Shown here piece after piece: positions 1 through 8,747 of a DNA stretch of 64,000 bases. The position numbers and the translations under genes are program-made. The stretch comes from Yoonia vestfoldensis. GTDB taxonomy: Bacteria; Pseudomonadota; Alphaproteobacteria; Rhodobacterales; Rhodobacteraceae. Where the stretch lies: the NCBI RefSeq assembly GCF_002158905.1, contig NZ_CP021431.1, forward strand, positions 2,108,001 through 2,172,000. Direction: 5' to 3'. The notes beneath the pieces were generated by a model. It made no database searches and was not told where the DNA came from. It saw nothing but the letters and a program-made list of their open reading frames with translations. Positions within the stretch are counted from its first letter, which is position 1. Each line of letters begins with the position of its first letter.

Positions 1-418
1 CTGTCGTCTTGGCATTGCCGATCAGCGCGGTGATTCCCCGCCCGATGGCGGCAGGCGTGTTGGGCATCGCGCGGATGATCGGGGTGTCGGGGCCAAAAGC
101 CGCCTCGAACGTGGCGATGGGGGTGCCTGCGGCGATGGAAATGACCAAGGTCTTGCCAGAGCCAAGCGCCTTTACATCGGGCAAGGCGGTCATCATCATC
201 TGCGGCTTGACCGCGATCACCGCGATGGCAGGGCTTTCGGGCAATGTGCCGCCAATATGGACGCCCTGCTGTTTCAGCCAGTCGGATGGATGCGGATCAA
301 TGACCCAGACCGAGGTCGGCGGCAGCCCATTGCGCAGCCATCCCGCCAGCATCGCCGATCCCATCTTGCCGCAGCCCAACAAAACCAGACCACGCACGGC
401 AACTTCGTTCATATTCAT
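1..418 (-). CDS. proC: Pyrroline-5-carboxylate reductase, partial (3' end outside window)
   Basis: Catalyses the last step of proline synthesis, NAD(P)H-dependent reduction of 1-pyrroline-5-carboxylate to proline in the cytosol. Only the N-terminal ~139 residues are in the window; the gene runs off the left edge. The N-terminus has a Rossmann nucleotide-binding loop (GCGKMG, residues 15-20), followed by the family patterns AVKPQMM and RAMPNTPA. The start at 418 (MNMNEV) is preferred because GAGGTG lies six bases upstream; a second ATG at 412 is possible. It lies 75 bp downstream of the ybjN stop on the same strand, so the two may be co-transcribed. The assignment rests on motif recognition of the visible half. 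Confidence 0.93.
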   Translation of the reverse strand, partial: MNMNEVAVRGLVLLGCGKMGSAMLAGWLRNGLPPTSVWVIDPHPSDWLKQQGVHIGGTLPESPAIAVIAVKPQMMMTALPDVKALGSGKTLVISIAAGTPIATFEAAFGPDTPIIRAMPNTPAAIGRGITALIGNAKTT

Positions 419-493
419 ACAGGTCACCTCTTGTCGGAATTCCAAGAGGTTACGCCACGCCAAGGCGAAGGAAAAGCCACCTTGGCGAAATTT

Positions 494-997
494 TCAGGCG
501 CGGCCGTAGGCGCCGGCGATGGCGACTTCCAGCGCCTGTTTGGGGCTTTTATCGGCCCAGGTGACCAGCTGGATCGCGGGGTAATATTGTTCGCAGGCAT
601 TGACCGCCGCCCCGATCATCGTGTCGATCTGATCGGGTCCGGCGACCTGATCGCCCGCCAGGACCAGCCCGTAACGGTACACCATCAGGTTCTGTTCGTC
701 CCACCAGGTCAGCGACCCGGCCCAGAGCCGGTCATTGATCGCATTCAACGCCTCGTAAAGCGCGGGTTTGCGCGCGACGGGGGGTTCCATCTCGAAGGTG
801 CAGATCAGGCGCAGGGTTTCGTCATAGGCCGACCAGGCCAAAGTGATCGAATAGGTGCGCCACTGACCTTCGACCGCCATGGCGATCTGGTCATCGTGGA
901 TTCGGTCAAATTCCCAATCATGGTGTTCGGCGATATGTTCCACCAGGTCGATCGGATGCAGATCATCGGCTTCGAGGTAGTGTTCGGACAATGCCAT
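494..997 (-). CDS. YbjN domain-containing protein
   Basis: 167-residue cytosolic protein of the YbjN family, a small alpha/beta domain resembling type III secretion chaperones; the molecular role in alphaproteobacteria is not settled. No signal peptide or membrane segment is seen. Diagnostic features are an acidic N-terminus, the WRTYSITLAWSAYDETLRL strand region and the C-terminal ALEVAIAGAYGRA end. It is transcribed toward proC with a short gap and may share its transcript. The start ATG at 997 follows a long stretch without another in-frame candidate. The family call is good, the function unknown. Confidence 0.85.
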   Translation of the reverse strand: MALSEHYLEADDLHPIDLVEHIAEHHDWEFDRIHDDQIAMAVEGQWRTYSITLAWSAYDETLRLICTFEMEPPVARKPALYEALNAINDRLWAGSLTWWDEQNLMVYRYGLVLAGDQVAGPDQIDTMIGAAVNACEQYYPAIQLVTWADKSPKQALEVAIAGAYGRA

Positions 998-1036
998 ATG
1001 CTTGGCCTCACTGTGTTGGCGCGGGGAATGGGGGAT

Positions 1037-1067
1037 GCCCCTAGCGCTAGCTGCCTGCTCTAGGGGC
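1037..1067. promoter_or_regulatory. Perfect 8-bp inverted repeat in divergent ybjN / M42 region
   Basis: GCCCCTAG at 1037-1044 is mirrored by CTAGGGGC at 1060-1067 with a 15-base spacer. It lies between two divergently transcribed genes, 40 bp upstream of ybjN and about 160 bp upstream of the peptidase. There is no T-run, so an intrinsic terminator is unlikely; an operator is possible. A second smaller dyad (CCACA-N5-TGTGG) is at 1092-1106. Nothing else in the sequence identifies a regulator. Confidence 0.3.
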
Positions 1068-1228
1068 GGTAGAGTTCTGGTTTAGCCCCTACCACATATC
1101 GTGTGGCAGGATCGGCCACCTGTAAAGCAATTTCTTGGGGATAACCCTGCTGTAGCAAAAAATTCACGCCGTCGATTGCCAAGCCGCGCGCCCCGTCACA
1201 GATTGCAATCAACAAAGGAGCCTTCCCC

Positions 1229-2260
1229 ATGAATCTCGATCTGCTGAAACGACTTTGCGAAATGCCCGGCGTGCCGGGCCATGAACACCGCATCCGCGAT
1301 CTGATCACATCCGAGATCAAGGGAATGTTCGACGCCGTCACCACCGACCCGATGGGATCGCTGCTCTGTCGGCGGGATGCCAAGAAAAAGGATGCCACGC
1401 GCATCATGCTGCTGTGCCATATGGATGAAATCGGCTTTCTGGTCAGCCATATCACCAAGGACGGCTATCTTTACCTGCAACCTGTCGGCGGGTTTGATCC
1501 GCGCAACCTGTTTTCGCGCCGCGTGCTGGTCTGCACCGATCAGGGCGATTTCAAAGGCGTGATGAACCCCGGCGGCAAGCCGATCCACATCTCATCGGCC
1601 GAAGATCGCAAGAAAGTCCCCGAAGTCACGGAATTCTTTGTCGATCTGGGGATGGGCAAGGCCGCCCGCGACAAGGTCAAGATCGGTGATTTCGTGGTCA
1701 TGGACGAGCCTTTCATCGAAATAGGCGACAAGATCGTGTCCAAGGCGCTGGATAATCGCATCGCCTGCTGGCTGGGGATCGAGGCGATCCGCGCGCTGGG
1801 CAAGAAAGGGCGCGGCGCGGAAATCCATGTCGCTTTCACCTGTCAGGAAGAGGTCGGTCTACGCGGCGCACGCACGGCAGCCTATGCGATCAAGCCCGAT
1901 ATCGGGCTGGGCATTGACGTCACGCTGGCCTGCGACACCCCCGGCATCCCTGAAAAAGACGCCACCACCACCCAAGGCGCGGGGTTCGGGCTGCATGTGC
2001 GCGATTCGTCCTTTATCGCCGACAAAGCGCTGGTCGCCGAAATCGAGGCTTTGGCGATCCGCAAAAAGATCCCCTATCAGCGCACCATGCTGGCTGCAGG
2101 CGGCCAAGACGGGGCCGCAGCCCAGCAGGCCGCAGCGGGGGCGCGCGCGGTCGGGATCGTGGTTGGCACCCGCTATATCCACACCGTCACCGAAATGATC
2201 GACAAGGGCGATCTGCAGGCGGCGCTGGATATTCTGGTGGCCTATCTGTCGGAATATTGA
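1229..2260 (+). CDS. M42 family metallopeptidase (FrvX/PepA-like aminopeptidase)
   Basis: 343-residue cytosolic dinuclear-metal aminopeptidase of the M42 (TET/FrvX) family, normally a large tetrahedral complex that trims short peptides. Metal and catalytic positions are visible: H64 and D66 in LCHMDEIGF, the KALDNRIACW Asp, the catalytic EEVGLRGA pair, the Asp of DVTLACDTPG, and the late His in TRYIHTVTEM. Length is normal for the family. The start ATG at 1229 has AAAGGAG 10 bases upstream. It appears monocistronic: ybjN diverges and ubiK converges. Confidence 0.92.
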   Translation: MNLDLLKRLCEMPGVPGHEHRIRDLITSEIKGMFDAVTTDPMGSLLCRRDAKKKDATRIMLLCHMDEIGFLVSHITKDGYLYLQPVGGFDPRNLFSRRVLVCTDQGDFKGVMNPGGKPIHISSAEDRKKVPEVTEFFVDLGMGKAARDKVKIGDFVVMDEPFIEIGDKIVSKALDNRIACWLGIEAIRALGKKGRGAEIHVAFTCQEEVGLRGARTAAYAIKPDIGLGIDVTLACDTPGIPEKDATTTQGAGFGLHVRDSSFIADKALVAEIEALAIRKKIPYQRTMLAAGGQDGAAAQQAAAGARAVGIVVGTRYIHTVTEMIDKGDLQAALDILVAYLSEY

Positions 2261-2330
2261 CGCCCCGGCGGGCAGCGCGGCAGCCTTGCCCTCCCGCCAC
2301 GATACGGGCTGGCAAGCGGGCAAGACATCA

Positions 2331-2362
2331 CAGCGGCGCGCAGTGCTATCCGCGCGCCGCTG
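2331..2362. terminator. GC-rich hairpin between convergent genes
   Basis: An 11-bp perfect stem (CAGCGGCGCGC / GCGCGCCGCTG) with a 10-base loop lies between the stop of the M42 peptidase and the stop of ubiK. There is no clear U-tract on either strand. It may act as a bidirectional 3'-end hairpin for the two convergent transcripts. Confidence 0.5.
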
Positions 2363-2368
2363 GGCCGA

Positions 2369-2617
2369 TCACTTGGTCTTTTTGGCTTCGAGTGCGGCAA
2401 TCCGCGCTGACAAAGCCTCGTTTTCCTCGCGGGCTTTCTGGGCCATGGCGCGGACGGCGTCGAATTCTTCGCGGGTGACGAAATCGCGGTCGGCCAGCCA
2501 GCGGTCCATCATGGATTTCATCGCTGTCTGCGCCTCGTCGCGCGCGCCCTGGGCCACGCCCATCGCATTGGTCATCAACTGGCTCAGATCGTCGAACATC
2601 TTGTTACGGTTCTGCAT
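2369..2617 (-). CDS. ubiK: Ubiquinone biosynthesis accessory factor UbiK (BMFP domain, YqiC)
   Basis: 82-residue protein with the BMFP/YqiC pattern: [20 protein letters not shown], then a helical middle and a C-terminal coiled coil ([17 protein letters not shown]). In Enterobacteria this family helps ubiquinone synthesis with UbiJ and shows membrane-fusogenic behaviour. The ATG at 2617 is chosen because it matches the family N-terminus and has GGAGAG just upstream; an in-frame ATG at 2629 would add four residues. It diverges from lgt with ~105 bp between. Confidence 0.88.
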   Translation of the reverse strand: MQNRNKMFDDLSQLMTNAMGVAQGARDEAQTAMKSMMDRWLADRDFVTREEFDAVRAMAQKAREENEALSARIAALEAKKTK

Positions 2618-2722
2618 GGCTCTCTCCAATCCTGTTCAGCTCTATATGGGGCCAAGCCCGGTCACAGACAAGCGGTTCACCCTGCCTTGACATCGCCGCG
2701 CGCGCGCATCACCACTTGCGCC

Positions 2723-3604
2723 ATGTTCGCAGCGATCCCCTTTCCCAATATCTCGCCCGAGATTTTCAGCATCGAGCTGTTCGGCATGACGCTGGCGCTG
2801 CGCTGGTATGCGATGGGCTATATCGTCGGCATCGCGCTGGGCTGGATGATCGTCAAAGCCGCGCTGCGCCGTCCGCATCTGTGGCGCAATGGCGCCCCGA
2901 TGGACCCGGCACGGCTCGAGGATCTGCTGACCTATATCGTGCTGGGCGTGATCGGCGGCGGGCGGCTGGGCTATGTGTTTTTCTATCAACCCGCCACATT
3001 CCTTGCCGATCCGGCCAGCATCATCCGCATCTGGGAAGGTGGGCTGTCATTTCACGGCGGCTTTGCGGGCGTGGTCGTGGCCGTCTGGCTGTTCAGCCGC
3101 CGCCATAACGTGCCGCTGCCCGCGCTGGCCGATATCATCGCCGTGGCCGCCACACCGGCCATCCTGCTGGTGCGGATCGCCAATTTCATCAATGCCGAGC
3201 TTTGGGGCCGCCCGACGGATGTGCCTTGGGGCGTGATATTTCCGGGCGAGGCCGCGCAATCCTGCGCCACGGCGACAGCGCCTTGTGTGCGCCATCCCTC
3301 GCAGCTTTACGAGGCGGGGCTTGAAGGGCTGCTGCTGGGTGCGGTCTTGTTGCTGCTGGCGTTCCGGTTTGGCGGGCTCAAGAAACCCTGGCTGCTGTCG
3401 GGTCTCTTTTTCGCAGGCTACGGCATGGCGCGTTTCATCGTCGAATTCGTCCGCCAGCCCGATACGCAATTTGTCAGCGCGGGCAATCCGCTGGGCTGGG
3501 CCGTGCAATTTGGCGATTACGGGCTGACCATGGGGCAGGTGCTGACGCTGCCGATGATCCTGACAGGTCTTGTCGTCATCATGGCGACCACCCGACGCAG
3601 ATGA
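2723..3604 (+). CDS. lgt: Prolipoprotein diacylglyceryl transferase
   Basis: 293-residue inner-membrane enzyme that transfers diacylglycerol from phosphatidylglycerol to the lipobox cysteine of prolipoproteins, the first step of lipoprotein maturation. About seven hydrophobic segments are visible. Family hallmarks are the [11 protein letters not shown] segment with H111 (equivalent of the essential His), the Lgt signature around residues 151-162 ([12 protein letters not shown], a mild variant of GRxGNFxNxE) and HPSQLYE at 191-197. ATG 2723 fits the family N-terminus better than the in-frame TTG at 2687. Its stop overlaps the next gene's ATG (ATGA), so translation is probably coupled. Confidence 0.95.
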   Translation: MFAAIPFPNISPEIFSIELFGMTLALRWYAMGYIVGIALGWMIVKAALRRPHLWRNGAPMDPARLEDLLTYIVLGVIGGGRLGYVFFYQPATFLADPASIIRIWEGGLSFHGGFAGVVVAVWLFSRRHNVPLPALADIIAVAATPAILLVRIANFINAELWGRPTDVPWGVIFPGEAAQSCATATAPCVRHPSQLYEAGLEGLLLGAVLLLLAFRFGGLKKPWLLSGLFFAGYGMARFIVEFVRQPDTQFVSAGNPLGWAVQFGDYGLTMGQVLTLPMILTGLVVIMATTRRR

Positions 3605-4659
3605 CCGCATTGGCCGATCTGATACGGGCCCGGATCGCGCGCGACGGGCCGATCAATATCGCAAGTTTCATGGCCGATGCGCTGATGCATCCGCTGCATG
3701 GCTATTACGCCACAAACGACCCGTTCGGCGCGGCAGGCGATTTCACCACCGCCCCCGAAATCAGCCAGATGTTCGGCGAGCTGATCGGGCTGGCGCTGGC
3801 GCAGGCCTGGCTGGACCAAGGCGCGCCCGATCCGGTGACCCTGGCCGAACTTGGCCCCGGTCGCGGCACGCTGATGGCCGATATCCTGCGCGCCACCGCC
3901 GCCGTGCCCGGTTTTCACGCCGCTTTGACGGTGCATTTCGTGGAAACATCGCCGCATCTGCGCGCGCTGCAGGCCGCGCTTGTGCCGCAGGCCACATGGC
4001 ATGACCGGATCGACACGCTGCCGCAAGCGCCGCTGCTGCTGGTCGCGAACGAGTTTTTCGACGCCCTGCCGATCCGGCAATTCATCCGCGCGGGGACAGG
4101 CTGGCGCGAAAGGATGGTCGGCGCGCAGGATGGCGCCTTATGCTTTGGGCTGTCGGAACCCGCGCCGCTGGCGCTGCTGGCGGCGCGTCTGGCCGATACC
4201 CAAGACGGCGATCTGGTGGAACATTGCCCCGCCCTGCCCGGCATCATCACCAGCATCGCGCAAAGGATCGCCACAAAGGGCGGTGCCGCGCTGATCATTG
4301 ACTACGGAGATTGGCAGTCTTTGGGGGATACGTTGCAGGCGCTGGCGCGCCATGCCCCCGCCGACCCGCTGGCCGCCCCCGGACAGGCCGATCTGACAGC
4401 GCATGTCGATTTCGCCGCCATCGCCGCCCATGCCGCCCCCGCGCGCCATAGCCGCCTGACGCCGCAGGGCCTGTTTCTGGAACGGCTGGGGATCACGGCG
4501 CGTGCGCAAAAACTCGCCACAGGGTTGACTGGACCGGCGCTGGATGCCCATATCGCCGCACATCGCCGCTTGACCCACCCGGCCGAAATGGGTGAGCTGT
4601 TCAAAGTGATGGCGCTTTACCCTGGGACAGCCATGCCCCCACCCGGACTGGACGCATGA
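3601..4659 (+). CDS. Class I SAM-dependent methyltransferase, MidA/NDUFAF7 family
   Basis: 352 residues, the bacterial counterpart of NDUFAF7/MidA, which in eukaryotes methylates a complex I subunit arginine; the bacterial substrate is not established. The family signature [18 protein letters not shown] is at residues 41-58, and the SAM-binding motif ELGPGRGTL follows near residue 82. It sits in an ATGA overlap with both lgt upstream and pgeF downstream, so the three are very probably one operon. Confidence 0.88.
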   Translation: MTALADLIRARIARDGPINIASFMADALMHPLHGYYATNDPFGAAGDFTTAPEISQMFGELIGLALAQAWLDQGAPDPVTLAELGPGRGTLMADILRATAAVPGFHAALTVHFVETSPHLRALQAALVPQATWHDRIDTLPQAPLLLVANEFFDALPIRQFIRAGTGWRERMVGAQDGALCFGLSEPAPLALLAARLADTQDGDLVEHCPALPGIITSIAQRIATKGGAALIIDYGDWQSLGDTLQALARHAPADPLAAPGQADLTAHVDFAAIAAHAAPARHSRLTPQGLFLERLGITARAQKLATGLTGPALDAHIAAHRRLTHPAEMGELFKVMALYPGTAMPPPGLDA

Positions 4660-5411
4660 CGCTCGAAATCATCACCGACACGGCACTTGGCACCGCGCGG
4701 CACGGGTTCTTTACCCGCAAGGGCGGCGCATCCTCGGGGGTCTTCGCAGGGTTGAATTGCGGGTTCGGCAGTTCGGATCAATCCGATATCGTGGCGATCA
4801 ACCGTGACCGGGTGGCAGGCGCGCTCGATCTGACGGCAGAGCAGCTGGTCGGCGTGCATCAGGTGCATTCCGCCGATGTCGTCACCGTCACCACCGCAGG
4901 CCCGCTGCTGCAAAAGGCCGATGCTTTGGTCACCCGCACCAAGGGGATCGCGCTCTCGGTGCTGACGGCCGATTGCCAGCCTGTGTTGTTCTATGACGAT
5001 CAGGCCGGGGTGATCGGGGCCGCCCATGCGGGCTGGAAAGGCGCGCTGGCCGGTGTGCTGGAACAGACCGTGCAGGCCATGGAACAGCTGGGCGGCACCC
5101 GCGCCAATATCGCAGCCGTGATCGGCCCCGCGATCAGCCAGCGCAATTACGAGGTGGGCAGCGATTTCCGCGACCGTTTCGTCGCTGTCGATCCGGGCTA
5201 TGACAGGTTCTTTGCCGCTGGCGCGCCGGGGCGGTTCCAGTTCGATCTGCCCGGATTTGGCCTGATGCGGCTGCGCGCTTGCGGCATCGGACAGGCGCAT
5301 TGGACGCGGCATTGCACCTATGGCGATCCGCTGCGTTTTTACAGCTATCGGCGCAGCGTGCATCTGCAAGAGGCCGATTACGGCCGGCTGATCGCGGCGA
5401 TCCGGCTGTAA
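4656..5411 (+). CDS. pgeF: Peptidoglycan editing factor PgeF / YfiH-type purine nucleoside phosphorylase
   Basis: 251-residue single-domain 'multicopper polyphenol oxidase' family protein. Members cleave purine nucleosides, and in E. coli PgeF removes mis-incorporated L-Ser from peptidoglycan precursors. Metal ligands of the family are present: H71 (HQVHSADV), C107 (TADCQPV) and H124 (AAHAGWKG), plus the GPAISQRNYEVG motif. Length is normal. It is the last gene of the lgt-midA-pgeF chain; a 253-bp gap follows. Confidence 0.9.
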   Translation: MTLEIITDTALGTARHGFFTRKGGASSGVFAGLNCGFGSSDQSDIVAINRDRVAGALDLTAEQLVGVHQVHSADVVTVTTAGPLLQKADALVTRTKGIALSVLTADCQPVLFYDDQAGVIGAAHAGWKGALAGVLEQTVQAMEQLGGTRANIAAVIGPAISQRNYEVGSDFRDRFVAVDPGYDRFFAAGAPGRFQFDLPGFGLMRLRACGIGQAHWTRHCTYGDPLRFYSYRRSVHLQEADYGRLIAAIRL

Positions 5412-5664
5412 TCAGGGCAGCAATGCGGCGACAGCGGGACCGCGCCATGGCATGGCCCCTGCCCCGGCGCGCGATGGCGTGGAAAATGCCTGATTTCAGC
5501 GCATTACAGGTTGCAGACCGATACCTGTTTTCTTGCCGCCGCGCCTGCGACCGCCAAAGTCCTGCCAGTTTGATCGCGCATATTGCCCCGACCTCATGCG
5601 CCACAGCCGCCTGCCCCAAGCGGGCAAATCACTTGTGGCGCGACCAGCCCATTAAAGGATCCGC

Positions 5665-6459
5665 ATGCCAAGCCGTTCCAATACCGCCTCGGCCTATTCT
5701 GATCCGCGGGGGCCTGATCCACAGGGGCCTGATCTACCGGGGCCTGATCCGGCACGCCCCCCGCAAGACAAGGCGCTGCGCCACAGGCCAGAGCGCAAAT
5801 ACACGATCACCTGCCTTGCAGGCGGGCGGCTGATCCAGACCAGCGCCATGGCCCCCGCCACCGCCGCCTTCGAGGATGCCTTTGCCGCCTTGGGGCGCGG
5901 CACGATCGTGCAAACGCGTCACGGCCCGGTCGCGGTCGAAGACCTGTTGCCGGGCGATGGCCTGCGGCTGATCGACGGCAGCTATGCGCCGCTGTTATGG
6001 CGCGGGATGATCACGATCACACCTTGTGATGCGGGGCCAGCGCGGCACAGCCTGACGCGGATCACCGCCGATGCGCTGGGGATCGGGCGGCCCTTGCAGG
6101 ATCTGGTGCTTGGGCCTGCGGCGCGGCTTTATCACGCGACCAGCAATGTGGCGAAACTGACCGGCAAAAAGGCAGCCTATATTCCGGCGCATGATTTCGT
6201 GGATGGCGAGCAATTCATCGCCCTGCGCCCCGCCGCCCCGGTCGATCTTTATCAGCTGGGCTTTGGCGCGCAGGAAACGCTGATGGTCAACGGCATCGGC
6301 GTCGAAAGCCTGCATCCGGGCACCGCCTTTAGCCTTGGGCTGCGCGGCGCGGCGCTGGCGCAATATCTGGCGCTGTTTCCGCATCTGCGCAGGCTTGATG
6401 ATGTGGGATTGTTCCGGCATCCGCGCCTGCGGCTGCGCGATCTGGACCGACAGGCCTAG
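5665..6459 (+). CDS. Hint_2-type domain protein lacking the splicing cysteine
   Basis: 264 residues. Residues ~70-210 match the Hint_2-like family common in Rhodobacteraceae (FEDAFAALGRGTIVQT, then GPVAVEDLLPGDGLRLIDG and APLLWRGM). In a canonical hedgehog/intein Hint domain this block starts with Cys (CFxxGT); here the aligned position is Ala, so autoprocessing by that nucleophile is not expected. The N-terminus is a proline/aspartate-rich linker (DPxGP repeats, residues 13-32) encoded by a 15-bp tandem repeat. There is no obvious signal peptide. AAAGGA lies ten bases before the ATG. The stop overlaps that of the convergent MATE gene. Function unknown. Confidence 0.75.
   Translation: MPSRSNTASAYSDPRGPDPQGPDLPGPDPARPPQDKALRHRPERKYTITCLAGGRLIQTSAMAPATAAFEDAFAALGRGTIVQTRHGPVAVEDLLPGDGLRLIDGSYAPLLWRGMITITPCDAGPARHSLTRITADALGIGRPLQDLVLGPAARLYHATSNVAKLTGKKAAYIPAHDFVDGEQFIALRPAAPVDLYQLGFGAQETLMVNGIGVESLHPGTAFSLGLRGAALAQYLALFPHLRRLDDVGLFRHPRLRLRDLDRQA
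5701..5755 (+). repeat. 15-bp tandem repeat encoding DPxGP units
   Basis: Three 15-bp units beginning GATC (GATCCGCGGGGGCCT, GATCCACAGGGGCCT, GATCTACCGGGGCCT at 5701, 5716 and 5731) and a partial fourth at 5746. The unit is a multiple of three and in frame, giving Asp-Pro-x-Gly-Pro steps in the N-terminal linker of the Hint-domain protein. Copy number changes would lengthen or shorten the linker without a frameshift. Confidence 0.8.
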
Positions 6460-7820
6460 CCCAGCGCGGCGCTGATCCGCACCGAGCGGCCCCAGAACCG
6501 CCACATCAGCAGGATCGCCGCGACCAGCAGCCCCAACACCAGCCCCAGCCAGATGCCGACACCGCCAAACCCCCAGTAAAATGCCAAAAGATAGCTGGCC
6601 GGCAGACCGATTCCCCAATAGCTGAACGCCGCCATCACCATGGGCACGGTGGTATCCTGCACCCCGCGCAACAGCCCCAGCACAACGACCTGCACCCCAT
6701 CGACCAGCTGGAACAGCCCCGCGATCATGACCAGCAGGATGCCGACCTCGATCAGCCGCAGCCGGTCCGGCTCTGCCGGGTCGATGAACAAGGACACCAA
6801 CAGGCCCGGGATCAGCAAAAAGACCGCCGAGGTCACCGCCGCATAAAGCGCCGACAGCCCGATGGCGGTGATCCCGCCGCGCCGCAGCCCTTGCTCGTCG
6901 CGCCGCCCCAGCGCGCGGCCTGCGCGCACGGTTGCCGCCTGCGAAAAGCCGATATGGACCATGAAGGTCAGGCTGGCCAGCTGGATCGCGATCCCATGGG
7001 CGGCCAGCGCAATCGGCCCGATCCAGCCCATCATCACCGCAGAGGCGCTGAACAGCCCGCCTTCGGCCAAAGATGTCAGCCCGATGGGCCAGCCCAGCAT
7101 GAAGACCCGGCGCATGATCGGCGCATCGGGGCGGTGGAAATTGCGGAACAATTCATAGCGCGGCAGCTTGCGCAGGATATAGCCCACCAGCAGCGCCACG
7201 GTCAGCAGGTTCACCAAGACCGAGGCGATGGCCGCCCCTGCGATCCCCAGTTCCGGCGCGCCCCAATTGCCAAAGATCAGCGCATAATTGACCAGCCCGT
7301 TCAGCACCGCCGTCCCGACCGTCGCCCAAAGGATAAAGGCGGTATGTTCCAGCGCCACCAGAAAGGATTTCAGCGCCATCACCAGCAAGGTCGGGATCAT
7401 CCCCCAGATCACGATCCGCAGGTATAGATGCGCCTCGGCCGCGACAATCGGGTCCTGCCCGATGGCCAGCAGGATCTGCTCGGACCAGAAGAAGGGCAGC
7501 ATCACGATCACCCCATAGATGATCGACAGCCAGAGCCCCATGCGGGTGACACGCCGCACCTGCACATGGTCATTTTGTTCATTGGCCGCCGCCACCAAAG
7601 GCGTGATCGCCTGCGCAAAACCTGCGCCCACGATGAAAACCACGAAAAACAGCGATGTGGCGATGGTCGCCGCCGCCAAGGCGGTGACATCATACCAGCC
7701 CAGCATCAGCGTATCGGTCATATGGATCGCGAATTGCGCCATATTGCTGAGAATCAGGGGAAGTCCCAGTTTCCAGATCGCGCGCGCGTGGTCGGGATAT
7801 GTGGTGGCGATCTGCTGCAT
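6456..7820 (-). CDS. MATE family efflux transporter (NorM-like)
   Basis: 454-residue inner-membrane antiporter of the multidrug and toxic compound extrusion family, with about twelve hydrophobic segments in two repeated halves (APIMRRVFMLGWPIGLTSLA begins the second half). Substrates cannot be predicted from sequence. ATG 7820 (MQQIATTYPDHAR) is preferred over an in-frame TTG at 7862 that abuts the stop of the upstream metal exporter gene. It lies 42 bp downstream of that gene on the same strand, so co-transcription is plausible. The stop overlaps the Hint gene stop in convergent orientation. Confidence 0.92.
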   Translation of the reverse strand: MQQIATTYPDHARAIWKLGLPLILSNMAQFAIHMTDTLMLGWYDVTALAAATIATSLFFVVFIVGAGFAQAITPLVAAANEQNDHVQVRRVTRMGLWLSIIYGVIVMLPFFWSEQILLAIGQDPIVAAEAHLYLRIVIWGMIPTLLVMALKSFLVALEHTAFILWATVGTAVLNGLVNYALIFGNWGAPELGIAGAAIASVLVNLLTVALLVGYILRKLPRYELFRNFHRPDAPIMRRVFMLGWPIGLTSLAEGGLFSASAVMMGWIGPIALAAHGIAIQLASLTFMVHIGFSQAATVRAGRALGRRDEQGLRRGGITAIGLSALYAAVTSAVFLLIPGLLVSLFIDPAEPDRLRLIEVGILLVMIAGLFQLVDGVQVVVLGLLRGVQDTTVPMVMAAFSYWGIGLPASYLLAFYWGFGGVGIWLGLVLGLLVAAILLMWRFWGRSVRISAALG

Positions 7821-7862
7821 CCGGCCAGCTTTAGGCGCGAAGCCGCGGTGCGTAAAGCGCAA

Positions 7863-8747
7863 TCAGATGCTGCGCAGCACCAACTGCAAGGCGAGCAGCG
7901 TGACCAGCGCGCCGGCGGCAATCTCGACGCTGGCCATCATCCGCGCGGTGCCGCGATTGCTGACCAATTGCAGGGTAGTTTCGCGCAGACCGACAGCGGC
8001 AAAGGCGACCAGCATCGTGATACTGGCGGTGCCCAGCCCCATCACAAAGGCCCCGATGATCCCCGCCCAGTCCAGACCGAACCGCCACGTCAGGATCAGC
8101 AGGAACACCGCGCCGGTGCAGGGGCGCACCGCGATGGCCGCGATGATCGCGACGGCATCGCGCCATGACCGCACGGCGGCGGCCTCTGCGACGCTTGGCC
8201 CATGGGCATGGCCGCAGCTGGCGCAGACGGCGTCATGTCCATGGACAGGCTGGCGCAAGCCGCGCAGATGGCGCGCACCGCGCAGCACCAGCCACAGCCC
8301 GACACCCGCGATCAGCGCATAGCTCAGAGGTTCCAGCACATCATCGGCCAGCCCGGTCATCTGCGCGCGGCCCCAGCCCAGCGCCCAGACAGCACCGTAA
8401 ACCAGCGCCACCGCCGTCATCGCCTGCGCCAGCGACGCGGCCAGCGCCAGCCCCGCCAGCCGCCCCAAGGGCACCCGCGCGCCAAGCCCGTAGCCGCCAA
8501 TCACCAGCTTGCCATGCCCGGGCCCGGCCGCATGGACAAAGCCATAGGCAAAACACAGCCCCCAAAGCGTCAGCACCGCCGCCCTGTCGCCTTGTTGAAG
8601 CGCGCGCAAGGCCGCTGCCATCGCATTTTGCACCTGCATCTGCGCGGCACCGGCCTGCCGCGCGATCTGATCCGCCCCGCCAAAGACCCAAAGCCATAGC
8701 GCCGCCGCCGCGATCACGGCCAGCAGGATTACAGCAAGCCGGCGCAT
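7863..8747 (-). CDS. NicO-family nickel/cobalt (divalent metal) exporter
   Basis: 294-residue membrane protein of the NicO/RcnA family, about six to seven membrane segments. The family motif VHAAGPGHGK is at residues 71-80. A cytosolic loop near residues 169-182 holds a His/Cys cluster (H169, H171, C175, C178, H180, H182) suited to metal sensing or delivery. RcnA exports Ni/Co in E. coli, but paralogues next to DUF1007 genes may handle other metals. Its ATG lies inside the 3' end of the DUF1007 gene (19-bp overlap), so the two are translationally linked. Confidence 0.85.
   Translation of the reverse strand: MRRLAVILLAVIAAAALWLWVFGGADQIARQAGAAQMQVQNAMAAALRALQQGDRAAVLTLWGLCFAYGFVHAAGPGHGKLVIGGYGLGARVPLGRLAGLALAASLAQAMTAVALVYGAVWALGWGRAQMTGLADDVLEPLSYALIAGVGLWLVLRGARHLRGLRQPVHGHDAVCASCGHAHGPSVAEAAAVRSWRDAVAIIAAIAVRPCTGAVFLLILTWRFGLDWAGIIGAFVMGLGTASITMLVAFAAVGLRETTLQLVSNRGTARMMASVEIAAGALVTLLALQLVLRSI

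Noticed and set aside
1060..1230. A 56-codon minus-strand reading frame between ybjN and the M42 gene
   Set aside because: It looks protein-like at first but uses TTA, CTA, CGA and other codons that are rare in all neighbours, and it sits in the only promoter space for the peptidase gene.
2687..2722. Upstream in-frame TTG start for lgt
   Set aside because: It would add twelve residues without family resemblance; the ATG at 2723 begins the conserved Lgt N-terminus.
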